Positions 13,701 through 29,704 of a DNA stretch of 64,000 nucleotides are shown one piece after another. The notes below the pieces were generated by a model. That model was not told the origin of the DNA, ran no database searches, and saw only the letters and a list, made by a program, of their open reading frames with translations. Origin of the DNA: Lutraria lutraria (taxonomy: Eukaryota; Mollusca; Bivalvia; Venerida; Mactridae); contig OZ026844.1 in NCBI GenBank assembly GCA_964023205.1, positions 31,171,326 through 31,235,325 on the forward strand, written 5' to 3'. Position 1 is the first letter of the stretch; the number at the start of each line of letters is the position of its first letter. The position numbers were made by a program, and so were the translations under genes.

Positions 13701-13740
13701 TGCATCTTACTATGCAATAAATGATAAAAATAAATAAACA

Positions 13741-14280
13741 ACTATTGTAGGAATGTATAATAAGGATATTGTATATATCTTATTACTTATGTAACATTAT
13801 TATGAAAAATCTGTCTTTATTGATGTGAAATTTCACTTCAAATGCTTAATTTAAGAAAACTTAATGAATGGTAAATAAAGAGATAAGAGCTGGATAACAG
13901 AAGGCCCGATGGTTAGAGGTTTATGTATGGAACGGCTGTTATTTTGATTAAATGTTGTTTTGTCATATTGCGTTTCTTATCACTTCGACTCTGATACAAG
14001 GCCCATAATCCAGAAATGCTTGAAAGATCTGGCTGGATGTCAAACTTGGCCAAGATGTTGTGACAACAAACATTTGTCACCAAATTTGATGGAAGATATA
14101 TGGATAGATATCATTCAACTTCTAGAGCGGACTTCAACCACCTGCCTGTCATGTGTTCCAATAATAAGTGCACTCTGCCAGGTGTATAAAAATGACTTAA
14201 TTTCATCATCTGATAACAAGAAAAACAAACCTTAACTCTGAATGATCTAGTTTAATATATAACAAATGACATGTATTACA
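13741..14280. other. Convergent 3' region between FAM120A-like and EEF1AKMT2
   Basis: Candidate EEF1AKMT2 poly(A) signals on the minus strand are ATTAAA at 14251-14256 and AATAAA at 13816-13821. Plus-strand FAM120A signals sit at 13716-13740 and near 13866. The two transcripts may therefore overlap tail to tail. A plus-strand open frame at 13960-14235 starts with a non-ATG codon and is not supported as a gene. Confidence 0.45.
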
Positions 14281-17200
14281 TCAAGACTTCAATTTGAAAA
14301 CAAGACTGGTCACGGTACTTCCTGTTTTGCCACCAAATTGAAATGTTCGAAATGGTATCTGAGCATGAAGAACAAAATCTGAAATAAAAAAAATTGTCTT
14401 AAACTTATATATCATATCCAAAGTTGCCATTGGGTTTTTAAACAATAATAATAACGCACCAAGTAGAATATTTACTGTCAAAATTAGTATACTGCAATGA
14501 CTGAACTCGAACAAAGCTGTGAAACCTTGATACATAACAACAGCCTTTTGGACAAAAAAATATGTCTTTAAAAGTACAGAGGACTCTCATTGGCTGAAAC
14601 TCGCTGAGACTGACAATGTCAGTTTTATTAAATTGGTACAGCAAACTTACCGTCTGATCTCACTTAAATGGCTGACAGGAAAGGTACCTTAGACTGTTCC
14701 AGTTGTGTGTAACATTACTGATATCGAACGTGAATATCATCACACGAGAATACATACGAATGAAGATGCAGAAAAATATTTTTAGTGCACCTTTCAATAT
14801 CATTACCTTCTTTAAAGAAACCTAGAAGTTGGTCTTTCGTCCAGTTACAAGATGTAATTGAAAACAAACTATCTTCTGTCATTAAATCTTTCACTGTTTG
14901 CAAGTATTGTTTCCTTGGTGACAGAGAATCTCCAGGCATCAAACTAATCGCATCATATGTTCCTTTATCAAGAATAAGTTTATACTTCCTAGTCAAACAT
15001 GTACAAGGGTTGGGTCTTTTTTCAGTGATTAAATCTCCACTCTGCAAAATACACGACAGTCAATTCATGAGATTATAGTATGAACAATTTCAGACTCACT
15101 GAGGGGGGGGGGGCTAATTAAGGATTTTGCTGTCAACATAGATGGCCCCTTTCAGCCCTATTTGAGTCAAAAGAATTAGTTTATAAAATGCAGAACATTA
15201 ATTATTTTCAGCTCCTCTCATTGAATGATTTACACAAACAAAGTTAACTGGGTAATTAGGTATACAACTACATTTGTAAATATAACTACAAAATTAGTGT
15301 ATTTGATTAACAAAAACATTCTATCTAACAGATCACCAATACAGTCAAACCTGTGTTTTGGGACCACCTCTGAGTAAAGACCACCCCCAAATAATTGTTT
15401 TAAAAACTTATCTATTATTTAGAACAAAATAACCTCCAAATAAAGGATAGCTGTAAATAAAGGCCACATTTTGTCTTTCCGAAAGCTGGCCTTTGTTAAC
15501 AGACTTGACTGTACATTGTATTTATAATGTAATACCTCAAATTCAATGTCTTCAAATCCTTCTGATTTCGCAACAGACTGAGCCAATTTAATGGCAAGGT
15601 CTGAATAATCCACACCAGTTAACTTTTGGTAACCTCTCTGTCTCTAAAATTAAAAGAACTTAATTAAAACATGTACTCCCTTTGTATACTTGACACACAT
15701 GGGTGTAAATGTGACAAATTTCATACAATGGTAGAATCTTTTTATGTACAAGGCTGAAAATAAAAGTAAGTTTGTTTCAAGCGCTCTGACCACAAATTTT
15801 AGTACCAGATCGGTAGGTATGGATTTTATTCTTCTATACAACAACAGTAAAAAGAAATTGCCCAAAACTACTACTGTATTTTATTTATTTACTAGGATTT
15901 TTGTGAGTAGGTCGGAGCACTCCAAACAAACTTATTTTTATTTTCAGCCTGAATATACTATAGGGATTGTCATTTTTCTGGCTACTCATCCAGCAGGATG
16001 ACCAGCTTATGATTATAACTACAGTCTTTGAATTATTTTTTTCGTGACAGGTTGCCCGACTATATTCTTTATGAAGGAAACACTCTAAAACTAGGCTGTC
16101 CCCCAAAAGACTTAAGAAGGAGAAAACTACTTTCAGACAGGGGACAACCCAATAATTCGAAGACTGTTAAACTACATGTAGTTCTACAACAATTTTAATT
16201 CATCTTGAGCTGTTGAATGGATTAAATTTATATGAAGCATGCGCAGTACATGTCACCATTTGCTGACAATTACAAACCAGTTCAATGCACATCATTCCAT
16301 TTCCCGTCCCTAGATCTATAATACTGTCATCACAGGCAACATCTTCACAATCTTCCAGCCAATTAGCGACTTTTACCATTGTCTCTTCACCAAACCTACA
16401 AAGTTCAACATTAAACAAGATAAATTCTGAGCTATATTGAATTTTAAGACATTGAACAGCTACTATATAAGTGACCCCCCCCCCCCCAAATCCACATGAG
16501 GTCTAATCTCTTAATTGTTTTATTGCCCCTAATCAGATTTATCCTGTCTGGTCGCGATCACCTAGTCAAAAAGTAGGGTCATGCATAGAGTAACTGATTA
16601 TGTAAACAGAAGCTAGTCTATCAATGACCCTGTCTGTTTTATTACCCCCTACTGTGGAAATGAGGATCTTGCAGTTCCATAAGTCACGTACATGCCTCAT
16701 ATTCCTGGTTAAATGTCCTAAAGTAGCATGAACTTAATTACCCCTTTTAAATTGAATCATGTCTACAAAATTGCCAACAAGTTTCTTGTCCTTATAGACT
16801 CATCATGCAAGGCAATAATTATTGCCCTGAATGACAAAACCGTTCGGTAATTTTAATGTATACATAATACCTATGTTATGTTAATTATTTTTTATCATTA
16901 ATGTACTTGAATTGTTGGGGTTCATTTGACAAAACTGTAAAAAAGGGATCTATTATTATTTTATGACCATATATGTTAAGGTTTTAATAAGGAATAAAGT
17001 TAGTAAAGAATCTGGCACAATTTTTCTTTTAATTATATATGTATATTTTATAATAATATCATTAAAATGTAAGAAATTATCAATTAAAAGTGATTAACAC
17101 AACAAATCAAATTAATTGAACAGTCATGATGTAAAATAACATGAATTAATTGACAGAAACATCAAACAACGTCTACAGCATACACACTTACCAAATCTCA

Positions 17201-17411
17201 CCAACATCTCCACTATCTTCAAAAGTGTCAACTTCTCTATCATATGCTGAATCCCAGCTGAAAAAATGTTTATATACATGCAGTCAGGGTCAAACAACAT
17301 AATTTTATTCATCAGCAAATTGAACTACATGACTTTATTGTATACTTACTATTCCTTAGTACCAAGTACAGAAGAGTTAAAGTCTCTATCATTCTCAGGT
17401 GCTTGTGCCAT
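14281..17411 (-). CDS. EEF1AKMT2: eEF1A lysine methyltransferase 2 (METTL10-type)
   Basis: Six coding exons on the minus strand: 17411-17350, 17257-17192, 16395-16278, 15643-15536, 15041-14807 and 14378-14281 (stop). All have GT/AG borders and compatible phases, giving 228 residues. Family role (known): SAM-dependent class I methyltransferase that methylates elongation factor eEF1A (Lys318 in human), in the cytosol. Visible motifs are the N-terminal VLGTKEYWDSAYDREVDTF block, GEIWFGEE, SAM-binding motif I DLGTGNG near residues 70-76, TGVDYSDLAIKLA, DKGTYDAISL near 143, SCNWTK, and a C-terminal FGGKTGSTVTSLVF. Start chosen: the ATG at 17411 gives a family-like N terminus; an in-frame upstream ATG at 17546 would add unrelated residues. 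Divergent from RAB7, convergent with FAM120A. No break is seen; it looks intact. Confidence 0.95.
15342..15511. mobile_element. Tc1/mariner-type MITE, CAGTCAA ends, TA target site
   Basis: Ends CAGTCAAACCTGTGTT on the left and, inverted, CAGTCAAGTCTGTTAA on the right, flanked by TA on both sides. 170 bp, no coding capacity, in an EEF1AKMT2 intron. Related one-ended pieces occur at 30274-30340 and, inverted, 54371-54470. Confidence 0.75.
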
Positions 17412-17560
17412 TTTAAGAGACGGGATTCCACAAATTAATAACCCGATTACTACAAGACACGTGCAAATTCGTGCGTTTTCTATTTTGTTTACATGCTGCA
17501 AAATCACAAATCCGTCCGAAGGACGGTTTTCGTACTTTATCACCAACTATGACTGTGTTT
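17412..17560. promoter_or_regulatory. Bidirectional promoter region, EEF1AKMT2 / RAB7
   Basis: The EEF1AKMT2 ATG (17411, minus) and the end of the non-coding RAB7 first exon (17669, plus) are only about 260 bp apart, so both start sites must lie between. The stretch is locally richer in CpG (for example around 17456-17475 and 17511-17530) than the surrounding DNA. No TATA box is evident. Inference from gene arrangement. Confidence 0.65.
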
Positions 17561-17669
17561 GTGAAAATGAGGATACCAGTCGATGACATCACAAATCACA
17601 TGATCTACCGCCATATTGTTCTGAGGGAGGACCAAATAGATGTGAAACTTTGATCTCTGCAGGAATTTA
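17561..17669 (+). other. RAB7 non-coding first exon (3' border seen, 5' border estimated)
   Basis: A strong donor, GTAAGT, follows base 17669. Its partner acceptor is TTTCAG at 19133-19138, just before the RAB7 start codon exon. The left boundary is unknown and is placed only approximately. Confidence 0.5.
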
Positions 17670-19138
17670 GTAAGTTTTAACTATTTCATTTACTATAAAA
17701 GTTATTGATGATGTTCCAATGAAATAAATAGATCAATACTAATCGATTGGTATGTCCGTTTTACTCGTATATAGCCAGATTTTGCTTTACACCTTAGTAT
17801 TTTCTGTAACGCAAAAAGCCAGTCAGCTGATGTCACACACACATCTACAAATCATATCGATAATTTAATATTTTCAATTCCTTGAAAATGTTTTTCTCTA
17901 AATTTATATATTGTAAATTACTCTTAGGTTTAATCCCGCATTATAGATTAGTGTGTGATAATTCTTAGTTGTCACATGATTTTGAATCAGTGAATGGTGA
18001 TTGACAATTTAGTGTTGATGGATGGGGGTGACAAGTGATCTCTTATCACTATAAATCTTTTTTCTCTTTCATTTACATTACATAGCATAGACAGTGTTAG
18101 CTTAATTGTAAAATGATGATGTACAATTGTTTGTTCTGACCAAATGACATTTTGTGTTGGGAGACACCCCTTCTAACTTGGAGCTAGCCTTACTAACTTG
18201 ACTAAGTTACTTATTCGGCTTTTTGGTTGGCCGATTTCATGACGCCGCCACAGTCTTATTCATTTGATTACCTTTCTAGCGGTATACAAATCAGGACTAA
18301 GGGTGAAACGATACGCTCGCCTTATGATACAGTGTCTGGCAGATTTATTTTGTGTGTGCCTGTGTGGTATATTTTTTTATCTGGTAGCCCAGTTTTTCGT
18401 TATATATTACGATGGTGATAGCCTGGCATACATTAACTTAAGTATAGACCTTTCTATAATAGACTGTTCATTCATTTATATTATAATGATATTATGCACA
18501 TTTAACTTTTATAAGTCATTTACTGTACCGTTCATTCAGATAAATTCTCCATTTATCCATAGGTGGGTCTGTATGAAAATTTTTTGAGATACCAATAGTA
18601 ATCAGAATTTTTACCACAATGTGACATTAATAATCTAATTTGATTATGTGTTATCAGTAAATTTATCAGGAAGGTTTCATTCATGAATGACATGTCATTA
18701 TTTTACCAAATCAGTTTCTCCTTTGTATCTAACATACTTTTACATAGATACACATGTACCCTTCGTAAGAAAAATAAATTTACCTTATAAAACATTTTGT
18801 TTAATGAGATTATCAGATATTCATGGTATTTCAATTTTGATTTTTAATTATTGTTGAATTTGTTCATTTAGGTAATAGATCTAACTAAAAAATACTTTGT
18901 CTTTTAGTTTTACCGATCATCCTCAAATCTCTTTACAGTTAAAATTTCAGCTTTTTTGTATGTTTTTGTTCATACATGTACAACTAAAAGATTTTACTTA
19001 CAAAGAATTCTCGAAAATGAATTTCACAGTAAATTTATTATTTTACAAAAATGTTATAAGGAAAAAATCTATGTTAGTAATGTATAAAAACAAGCATGTT
19101 CTTTGAACATTAACACCAGTGAATTTTTCATGTTTCAG
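17670..19138 (+). other. RAB7 intron 1
   Basis: AT-rich, no supported coding sequence. Around 18301-18340 it holds a 'GGGTGAAACGATACGCTCGCC' type motif of the kind found in degenerate simple repeats. Confidence 0.5.
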
Positions 19139-19168
19139 GTATACTAACAGATCTGTTATCACAGAAGC

Positions 19169-23323
<4,155 letters not shown>

Positions 23324-23634
23324 TGTACTTTACAAACTGTGTTATTTTTCAGATTCAAATTTCCTATGATAGTAGTTACATTGCAAGCAGTATATGTTGA
23401 ATTCATGTACATTATTTAAAATTTCAAAGTCATAGATTGTAAGTGATACAGGGGTGATCAAAATGGCGCTTGGCTTGTTATTAAATAAGTAGGATTGCTG
23501 TTTTTCATTTGTTCAACTATTTCAACTCGGTACATTGTACTACATGTATAAATATTTTTTTTTTGTGGTGTAAATAATTTGAAACATGTATAATGTAGTA
23601 TGTATAGAGATAAACAGTGTCTGTGTGGATGGAA

Positions 23635-23640
23635 AATAAA
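23635..23640 (+). terminator. Candidate RAB7 poly(A) signal
   Basis: AATAAA with T-rich sequence downstream; the first canonical signal after the RAB7 stop. Confidence 0.5.
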
Positions 23641-23897
23641 CAGTGGTACTTTATCTTGCATTATTCCTTCATTTCCTGAGTTGACGAACTTGAAAAAATA
23701 TCAATTTTCTGAATTTATTAAATGTATTAGGAAGGTTTGCTTTTATATAATTATTTTTCATGCAAATTTTGTGTTACCTTATATACCAGGGATATGATTG
23801 TATAAAGACTTCATCATTATGCTTAATTTTTTGTGGTATTTTCCTATCATTGTAAGAAGGGTTTATCGCCCTAAGTTGTTTAGTCTTTATTAACATA

Positions 23898-23922
23898 CCT
23901 CTCTCTCTCTCTCTCTCTCTCT
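23898..23922. repeat. (CT)n microsatellite
   Basis: About twelve uninterrupted CT dinucleotides in the RAB7 3' UTR or just downstream of it. Confidence 0.95.
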
Positions 23923-24043
23923 GTGTCTTTGTAAAGAAATTTAAAACAAAGATGGTATTGTATTGATTAATAGTGTACAAATATGTCACCAACTGAACTT
24001 GCATTATATTAAGAACTCTTTGTGATCGTGAAGTAAAATAAAT

Positions 24044-26960
24044 GTGCAATATGTATATAGAACAGCTTCAACTTTCTTTTGTACCCCTTGATAAAAATAT
24101 TTCATTTTTTCTACCCAATTTAAGTTTTTTTTACTGAACCTGAAAATTCATGTCTGCAGCCTGCTTTGTTTGAAGTTTCAACATTATAGTGTGTCTTCGT
24201 GAATTGTATATTTCATGCATATCAAACAGGACTGGTTCTCGTCCAGGGATCTAAATGAAATACTTCTATGTAGGGGTTACAGCTGAAACGGAACATCTTG
24301 GATTTACCGAGTTTCAATTGTTCAAGTAATAGACTTAGAAATGATTTGTTTTAATTCACATATGCAGGGTCAAATTTTGTAGATATTCAAAGTATTGTGG
24401 AACTTCAGAATTATTCTATCTGCTTCTGTTGTGTAAACCCCATTCTTAAAATGATGTAATCCGTCATCAAAGAGTTAGTGTAATTCATTTTACATTGTCT
24501 TATTTAATTGCTTGAAAATCTTAGTGATTAAAAAATGACATATCAGGAAGAAACTATGTATTACGTGTGTCCTTTCAAAGTGATAGATTTGGTATAGGAC
24601 GAGACTCGTGGATTAGAATTTAACTAGTTTCCATAGAAACAGACTAAAAAGGCCACTCTTAACTTCCATCTAAAGTACCATTGATCTCTGTACTTGGTTT
24701 TGAAGGTTATGCATTTCTATTTATCTTTCCAGATAGACTGACCAATTACTGTAATACTCGTCTGTTATAAAAATTTGTATATTTATAATTTTTTTGTCTG
24801 GGTTGCCTGTTTGTTTTGAGTGCTAGATATTCTAATTTTTCATCTCTTCAATTGCTTTTATGTTTTCAATTAGCAGGGCAATCTGTTGTTAGTCTTTTTT
24901 AATGAGGTATGTATGTAAATGTATATTCTTTTACAATTTTAAATCATGAGTTTGGTTAAATGATCATAATTATTCAATCAGTCATATTTTGTTTTTATTG
25001 TCGTCAACTTTACGTGTTGTTGTCATATGCTAGGCAAGTAGATCTCACTAGCATTACATTTCGACTTGGACAGATTTGGATAGATGTCAGATGTGTGAAT
25101 GTTTAATTGATTAATTTGTATACAATGTATACTGCTCATTAATACCAAGATAATCCATGTATGCTTTAATGTAATTTTTTTTCTTTGAGGGAAAATTTTG
25201 TGTATTTTACAAAATGATTCATTTTGGTGGAGCTTTGTTTTGCTGTAGTTGATAATTAAACTCATAGCTTTGTTTGTACCTAACCACCTATGTTATGCTC
25301 ATATTTAGAACAGAATGTCATCTCATTGAAACGTGAACATCAATCACAATTATCTCCCTTGAGTCAGCTGGTCATCATTGATAACAGTCGGTGAATGTGA
25401 TCTTGTCGTATGATAACTACCGGTAGATTAACTATCCCATTGTATCCTACAAAATGACCTAAAATGTGTAATTTTTTATATCTTGTGACCGGCCATGTAT
25501 TATATCATTTATCATAAAAAATGGAAAAAATTAAATGTTTCTGATTTTAACTAAACAAGTTGTGAACTATTTAGTTTATTACTTCTTGCTTGTTTTAAGA
25601 ACTTACAAAATAGCCTGATGATTATTAATATCATTGTATTACAAAAGTTGCACACTTTATTTTTGCACATTTATTATACATGTACTCATTGGGGTAATAG
25701 TACTGGAGTAATTCTGTCTTTGTAAGTTAACTACTTGTTAATTAATGATAATTCTTGTTAATTTACTGTTTGTGATATGTTTGTATGTAAGTTTGTCTGT
25801 ATGGTCATAGCTGTATAACTTGCATATATTTTTTCTATCAAGATTGGTATGTATAATATGTTAGCAGTGTTATATATAGTTCATGTACATGTATTAAGAT
25901 CTAGTTCTTCTGTCGATTAAATATTTTTCAGTTATTAGTGAATTGTATGGTTTGGTAACATCTTTTTTTATTAAATTTTTTCGATAGATTTGATCATACT
26001 TAAATTTACTGTGTCAGACAGTAAGAATGTTAATATTTAAACTGCTATAAGGTATGTATATTATAAGAATGTGCATGTTGATAAGGTGTACAAAGAAAAA
26101 GTAAAGTGTAAAATCCAAATTGTGTTGATTTTTTCTCTTCATTTCTGAAGTAGATTGAAATTCATGAATTAAGACGAGCGATTGATGTAATACATATTTA
26201 GTCATGTCTTCCAACAGTTGGAACTCCTCGGCTTTGTCTAAAGATGAGTGCCTTGGACATAATTGGCAGGCAGTCAGTTTGTTGCCATTCACTGGCTACT
26301 TTCCATCATGGCTGACCCTGGGAATCAGAACGATGGAAACAACCTGTTTCTCTGTCACTGGTAACTTGATGCCCAGTTTATCTTTTGTGAACGATAAATA
26401 TGTTGAAAGTCTGTAAATCTGAGAATGATTCTTGAAAACGAGTACCTAGTATTAGAAGGTAGTAAATTTGTAAGCCTACAATAATGTGTAAGGCATATTT
26501 CTCAGTTACGGAAATGCCGAATAGTTATGTTTGGTCTTCCAAGGCATGTATAACAACGACAAGTTTTTGCTGTTTGTGTAAGTTATTAGTCGATTGTTAG
26601 TCGGCTTTTTGTGCACAGCGATTAAGTCAGTAAACATATGGGAAGTTTCCATTGATTATGTTCTCAGGTGTAAGTGGAGAGGAACAAATTAAATCAGAAT
26701 ACCTGTTAATTATCTTCGGACAAAGTTAACTTAGTGTGCACTAATGAAACATGCTGCTTTATTCCTTATCACAGACAACTAGAATTTTACCTATCACAAG
26801 GATAATATATATTGACTTAGCATTTGTTCCCATGATCATAATGAATGTGGATAACAACTTAGTCTGAAATAAGTTGTAACAAACTGGTTGGAATGAAATA
26901 AAGATACTATTCATTACTAGTGATACTTTCAAGTATGGTGCTAATACTGAGAAATTTTTG
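24044..26960. other. AT-rich intergenic stretch without recognised features
   Basis: No ORF with splice context or family resemblance. Part of it could belong to a longer RAB7 3' UTR. A small open frame near 26204-26416 has no supporting features. Confidence 0.5.
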
Positions 26961-26961
26961 T

Positions 26962-27185
26962 TATACTCCCGCAAACGAAGTTTGAGAGGGGGTATATTGG
27001 AGTCACTCTGTCGGTCTGTCTGTCTGCATAAAATATCAAAAGTTTGTGGAGCGAACTTCTTTCACATTCTTTGAGCAATTGCAATGAAACTTGAAATATG
27101 TTATCACCATGAAGTGTAGATGTGCAAGACACAATTTTCATTCCCAGCGATTCACTCATTGCAAAGTTATGTCCCCTTGAACTTA
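26962..27185 (-). repeat. Mollusc-type dispersed repeat (GGGGGTATATTGGAGTCAC)
   Basis: Contains 'CGCAAACGAAGTTTGAGAGG', then 'GGGTATATTGGAGTCACTC', a (TCTG)n-like stretch and 'GCAAAGTTATGTCCCCTTGA'. This order is typical of a very abundant dispersed repeat class in bivalves. No full second copy is in the window; 54860-55070 is similar only in style. Confidence 0.45.
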
Positions 27186-28421
27186 GCCATATAGTGTACT
27201 ATCACATTCTTAGTGTCAGGGCGGCAGGGGTATCAGTCACCTCTGTGACAGTTCTAGTTGTTAATAGTAGGACTGGATCAATTAAGTCAAAATATATATC
27301 TGTAATTTAATGTTTGTCGTGAATTATATAATCGCATAGCGGTTAACACAGGTTTTCCGTTTTTCAATACGGTACGGTTACCGAGTGTTAGCTATACAGA
27401 TGCGAATTCGAAACTAACGCTGCTGCTAACTTTACACTAGAATATTCGTCTGCACGGAGTCCGGTGTTGGAATTTTCATCAAAAGTAAGTGCCAAATTGC
27501 TACGTACTTTAACGTTTTCTGTACTGAGCAGGGGAAGTAACTGATGCGGGAAGTTTGAAAAATACAATGCAGTAGGCCGCCTTTCATTCTTTCCTCCATT
27601 AGGCCTACACTAGATATCGATCGGTGATCCAAAGAACGTGGCATTTCCTTAAAAAATCCACTCCTGCTTTTGCTTAGAATTAGATCACATCATCATTTTA
27701 TTACGTTCGTTACGAGAAAATGTGTGTTCACAGAAATATATACGAGGGGTGTTCCAAAATTATTGTTACTTTGGTGATTTCTCTTTGATAGAAGTAATTC
27801 TGATCATTTTACTTTGCCCTGTCCCTCGAAGTACTCCCCCTCTGCATTTATGCATCGTTTCAACCGATCGATCCACTTTTGGAAACAGTTTTCGTACTCT
27901 TGAATTGGTATACTCATAAGATACTGGTAAATGGCAGAGCCAAGGGCATTTCTTGATTTATATTTTTTTCCAGACAGGTGAAATTTTAGTTTTGGGAACA
28001 AGAAAAAGTCACAGGGGGCCAAGTCCGGTGAATATGCAGGGTGGGGGAGGACAGTGACCTTTTCTGACTTCAAAAACTCCGTTACAAAGCGCGCCTTGTG
28101 TGCTGGCGCATTATCATGTAAGAGTCTGAGGTACTTCAAACCTGTCCGTGGACGGCGGCGTTTGTAGACTTTCTTAAGTTTTCGAAGTACAACGTCTCTA
28201 TAATACTTCGCTGTGACCGTTTTGCCTTTTGGAACAGGGATTTGAATGATTGGACCCTTGTTATCAAAGAATATGACATACAAAACCTTCCTCACGGTGC
28301 GTATTCTTTTTGCAATGCTAGGGCGCCTGGCGTTTTTGATTGCCCAGATTCGATTACTGCATTTTCGTTTGGGTTCGAAAAAATACACCCATGTTTCATC
28401 ACCTGTGACCACATTTTATCA

Positions 28422-28971
28422 TGCAACTGCCATGGTAACTGCCCGATAACACATGACCTGAGAACATTATGTGTTCTCAGGTCAATAGGATGCTATAGTA
28501 GCATGAGAACACTTTTTGGCTCCGCCCACTCGACTATTTAAATTAATGCGCGTATGTTTTTGTGTATTCAATTGTTGTTTTGAATATTTTTCACCAAATT
28601 TGTAATTGTTAACAAATGATTTCTTTAATGTGAAATTAAATTTTGTGATCCATGGGAGTTTTTTTTATTATTTCGCCCAATTGTAGTGAACTATTTATCT
28701 GCGGATGTTGACTGTTTAAAGTGTGATTTGCCGGGTGACCGTTATCATCACACTAGCGAATTAAACGCTAAATTTTAGGTGAAATGACACTAAATTATGC
28801 TCCGAAAACTGAGTTACATGATAAATAGAAACTCGGGTCACTGTCCGGTGAGAACAATGTTATCAGACTCGGCGATATCGTCCAGGGTGACTCGCTAAAG
28901 CTCGCCACCCTGGACGATATCACCTCGCCTGATAACATTGTTCTCACCGGACAGTGACCCGAGTTTCTCTA
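28422..28971. mobile_element. 550-bp unknown element inserted in mariner, TSD TATCA
   Basis: Flanked by TATCA at 28417-28421 and 28972-28976. No coding capacity. The left end has a 13-bp stem hairpin (28454-28466 with 28472-28484), and the right end is a 140-bp palindrome. Without matching terminal inverted repeats it is not an ordinary MITE. I do not recognise its superfamily. Confidence 0.75.
28828..28967. repeat. 140-bp palindrome (about 68-bp arms)
   Basis: Left arm from GAAACTCGGGTCACTGTCC (28828) pairs with the right arm ending GGACAGTGACCCGAGTTTC (28967). The centre, GCTAAAGC, lies near 28897 and there are only a few mismatches. Confidence 0.95.
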
Positions 28972-29704
28972 TATCAAACGCCTTTTTGCTGTATTTTGGG
29001 TATTTCTTCAATAAGGATTTGGCCTTGTCAACCCGGGACCTCTTTTGGTCGTCAGTTAGTAAATGGGGTATCCACCTGGCATTGATCTTGCCCAGCTTAA
29101 GATGTTTCTTTAAAATACAATGAATACGTGCTAAAGATAAGCCTGTCATTTTAGCTAACTGCCGGACAGTGTACCTTGCATCTTTTTCAAGGATTTGCCG
29201 AATTCGTTCAATGTTATGCTTCGTTGTTGTTGTTGCAGGGCGACCTGTGTGAGCAGCATCTTTAAGCTGCTGGTGTCCCGACTTAAATCGAGCAACCCAC
29301 CTACAAATAGTCATATATGACATTTGACCCTTCCCATAGATATCACACACCTCACGATGAATATCCACCGGCTTTAAGCCAAGTAGAGGCCTACCTTTGA
29401 TATAGGCCCTAATTTCAATTACATTGTCAGCTCTCTTGCCAAACATATTTGTATAGAGTGTAACGAGTGCGCTACAAAATAATGTACACAGCACCAAGGT
29501 CAGTGTAATTGTGAGCGAGATATTTACCTATCCCACGCTTCAGATATCACCCTATCGCCACGAGGTAGTTTTAAGCTCATTTAGCACTATTTCCACGAGA
29601 TATTGCGCAAGTAACAATAATTTTGGAACACCCCTCGTAGAGATAGGTCTATTTTATTTTTTGTATTATCAAGGCCTTATATACATATACATAAGTCCTT
29701 GGTA

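Larger units (their letters stand above)
10194..13740 (+). other. Putative long 3' UTR of the FAM120A-like gene
   Basis: AT-rich sequence with no supported ORF follows the FAM120A stop. Poly(A) signals AATAAA occur at 10369-10374, 11632-11637 and 13716-13721, with further clustered copies to about 13740. Which is used cannot be decided, so the true 3' UTR could be 0.2 to 3.5 kb. Confidence 0.5.
23324..24043 (+). other. RAB7 3' UTR
   Basis: Non-coding sequence after the RAB7 stop. Poly(A) signals AATAAA at 23635-23640 and 24037-24042 are the two likely ends, about 310 and 715 nt after the stop. Confidence 0.6.
27804..29446 (-). pseudogene. mariner transposase, split into two halves by an insertion
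   Basis: N-terminal half (about 29446 to 28977): paired helix-turn-helix region with MSYMTICRWVARFKSG, GRPATTTTKHNIERI and the mariner signature WIPHLLTDDQK. C-terminal half (about 28418 to 27804): catalytic Asp residues in VTGDETWVYF, LLHDNAPAHKA and YSPDLAPCDFFLFPKLK, with 34 residues between the second and third Asp, i.e. D,D34D. The halves total about 360 residues, close to full length. Between them lies the 28422-28971 insertion. Even if it is removed at the TATCA duplication, the halves are not in the same frame, so this copy is very probably inactive. The start is placed at the MFGKRADN methionine; an upstream ATG at 29497 is also in frame. Confidence 0.93.
27743..29637 (-). mobile_element. 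mariner (D,D34D) transposon, interrupted
   Basis: Perfect 29-bp terminal inverted repeats, each beginning CGAGGGGTGTTCC, are flanked by TA (27741-27742 and 29638-29639). Without the inner 550-bp insertion and its 5-bp duplication the element is about 1.34 kb, normal for mariner. The perfect ends suggest a recent arrival. The transposase is encoded on the minus strand and split by the insertion. Confidence 0.95.

Noticed and set aside
13960..14235. 91-codon open frame on the plus strand, downstream of EEF1AKMT2
   Set aside because: Starts with a non-ATG codon, lies between converging 3' ends, and has no family resemblance or splice context.
17266..17653. Open frames across the EEF1AKMT2/RAB7 promoter
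   Set aside because: They overlap the first EEF1AKMT2 exon on the other strand and the RAB7 leader, with no protein similarity.
23899..23922. CRISPR-like or regulatory meaning of the CT repeat
   Set aside because: A plain dinucleotide microsatellite in a eukaryotic genome; no spacer structure.
26204..26416. 70-codon plus-strand open frame downstream of RAB7
   Set aside because: No family match and no splice context; possibly within an extended 3' UTR.
28242..28541. Plus-strand open frame opposite the mariner transposase
   Set aside because: It is the antisense shadow of the conserved catalytic region and runs into the insertion.
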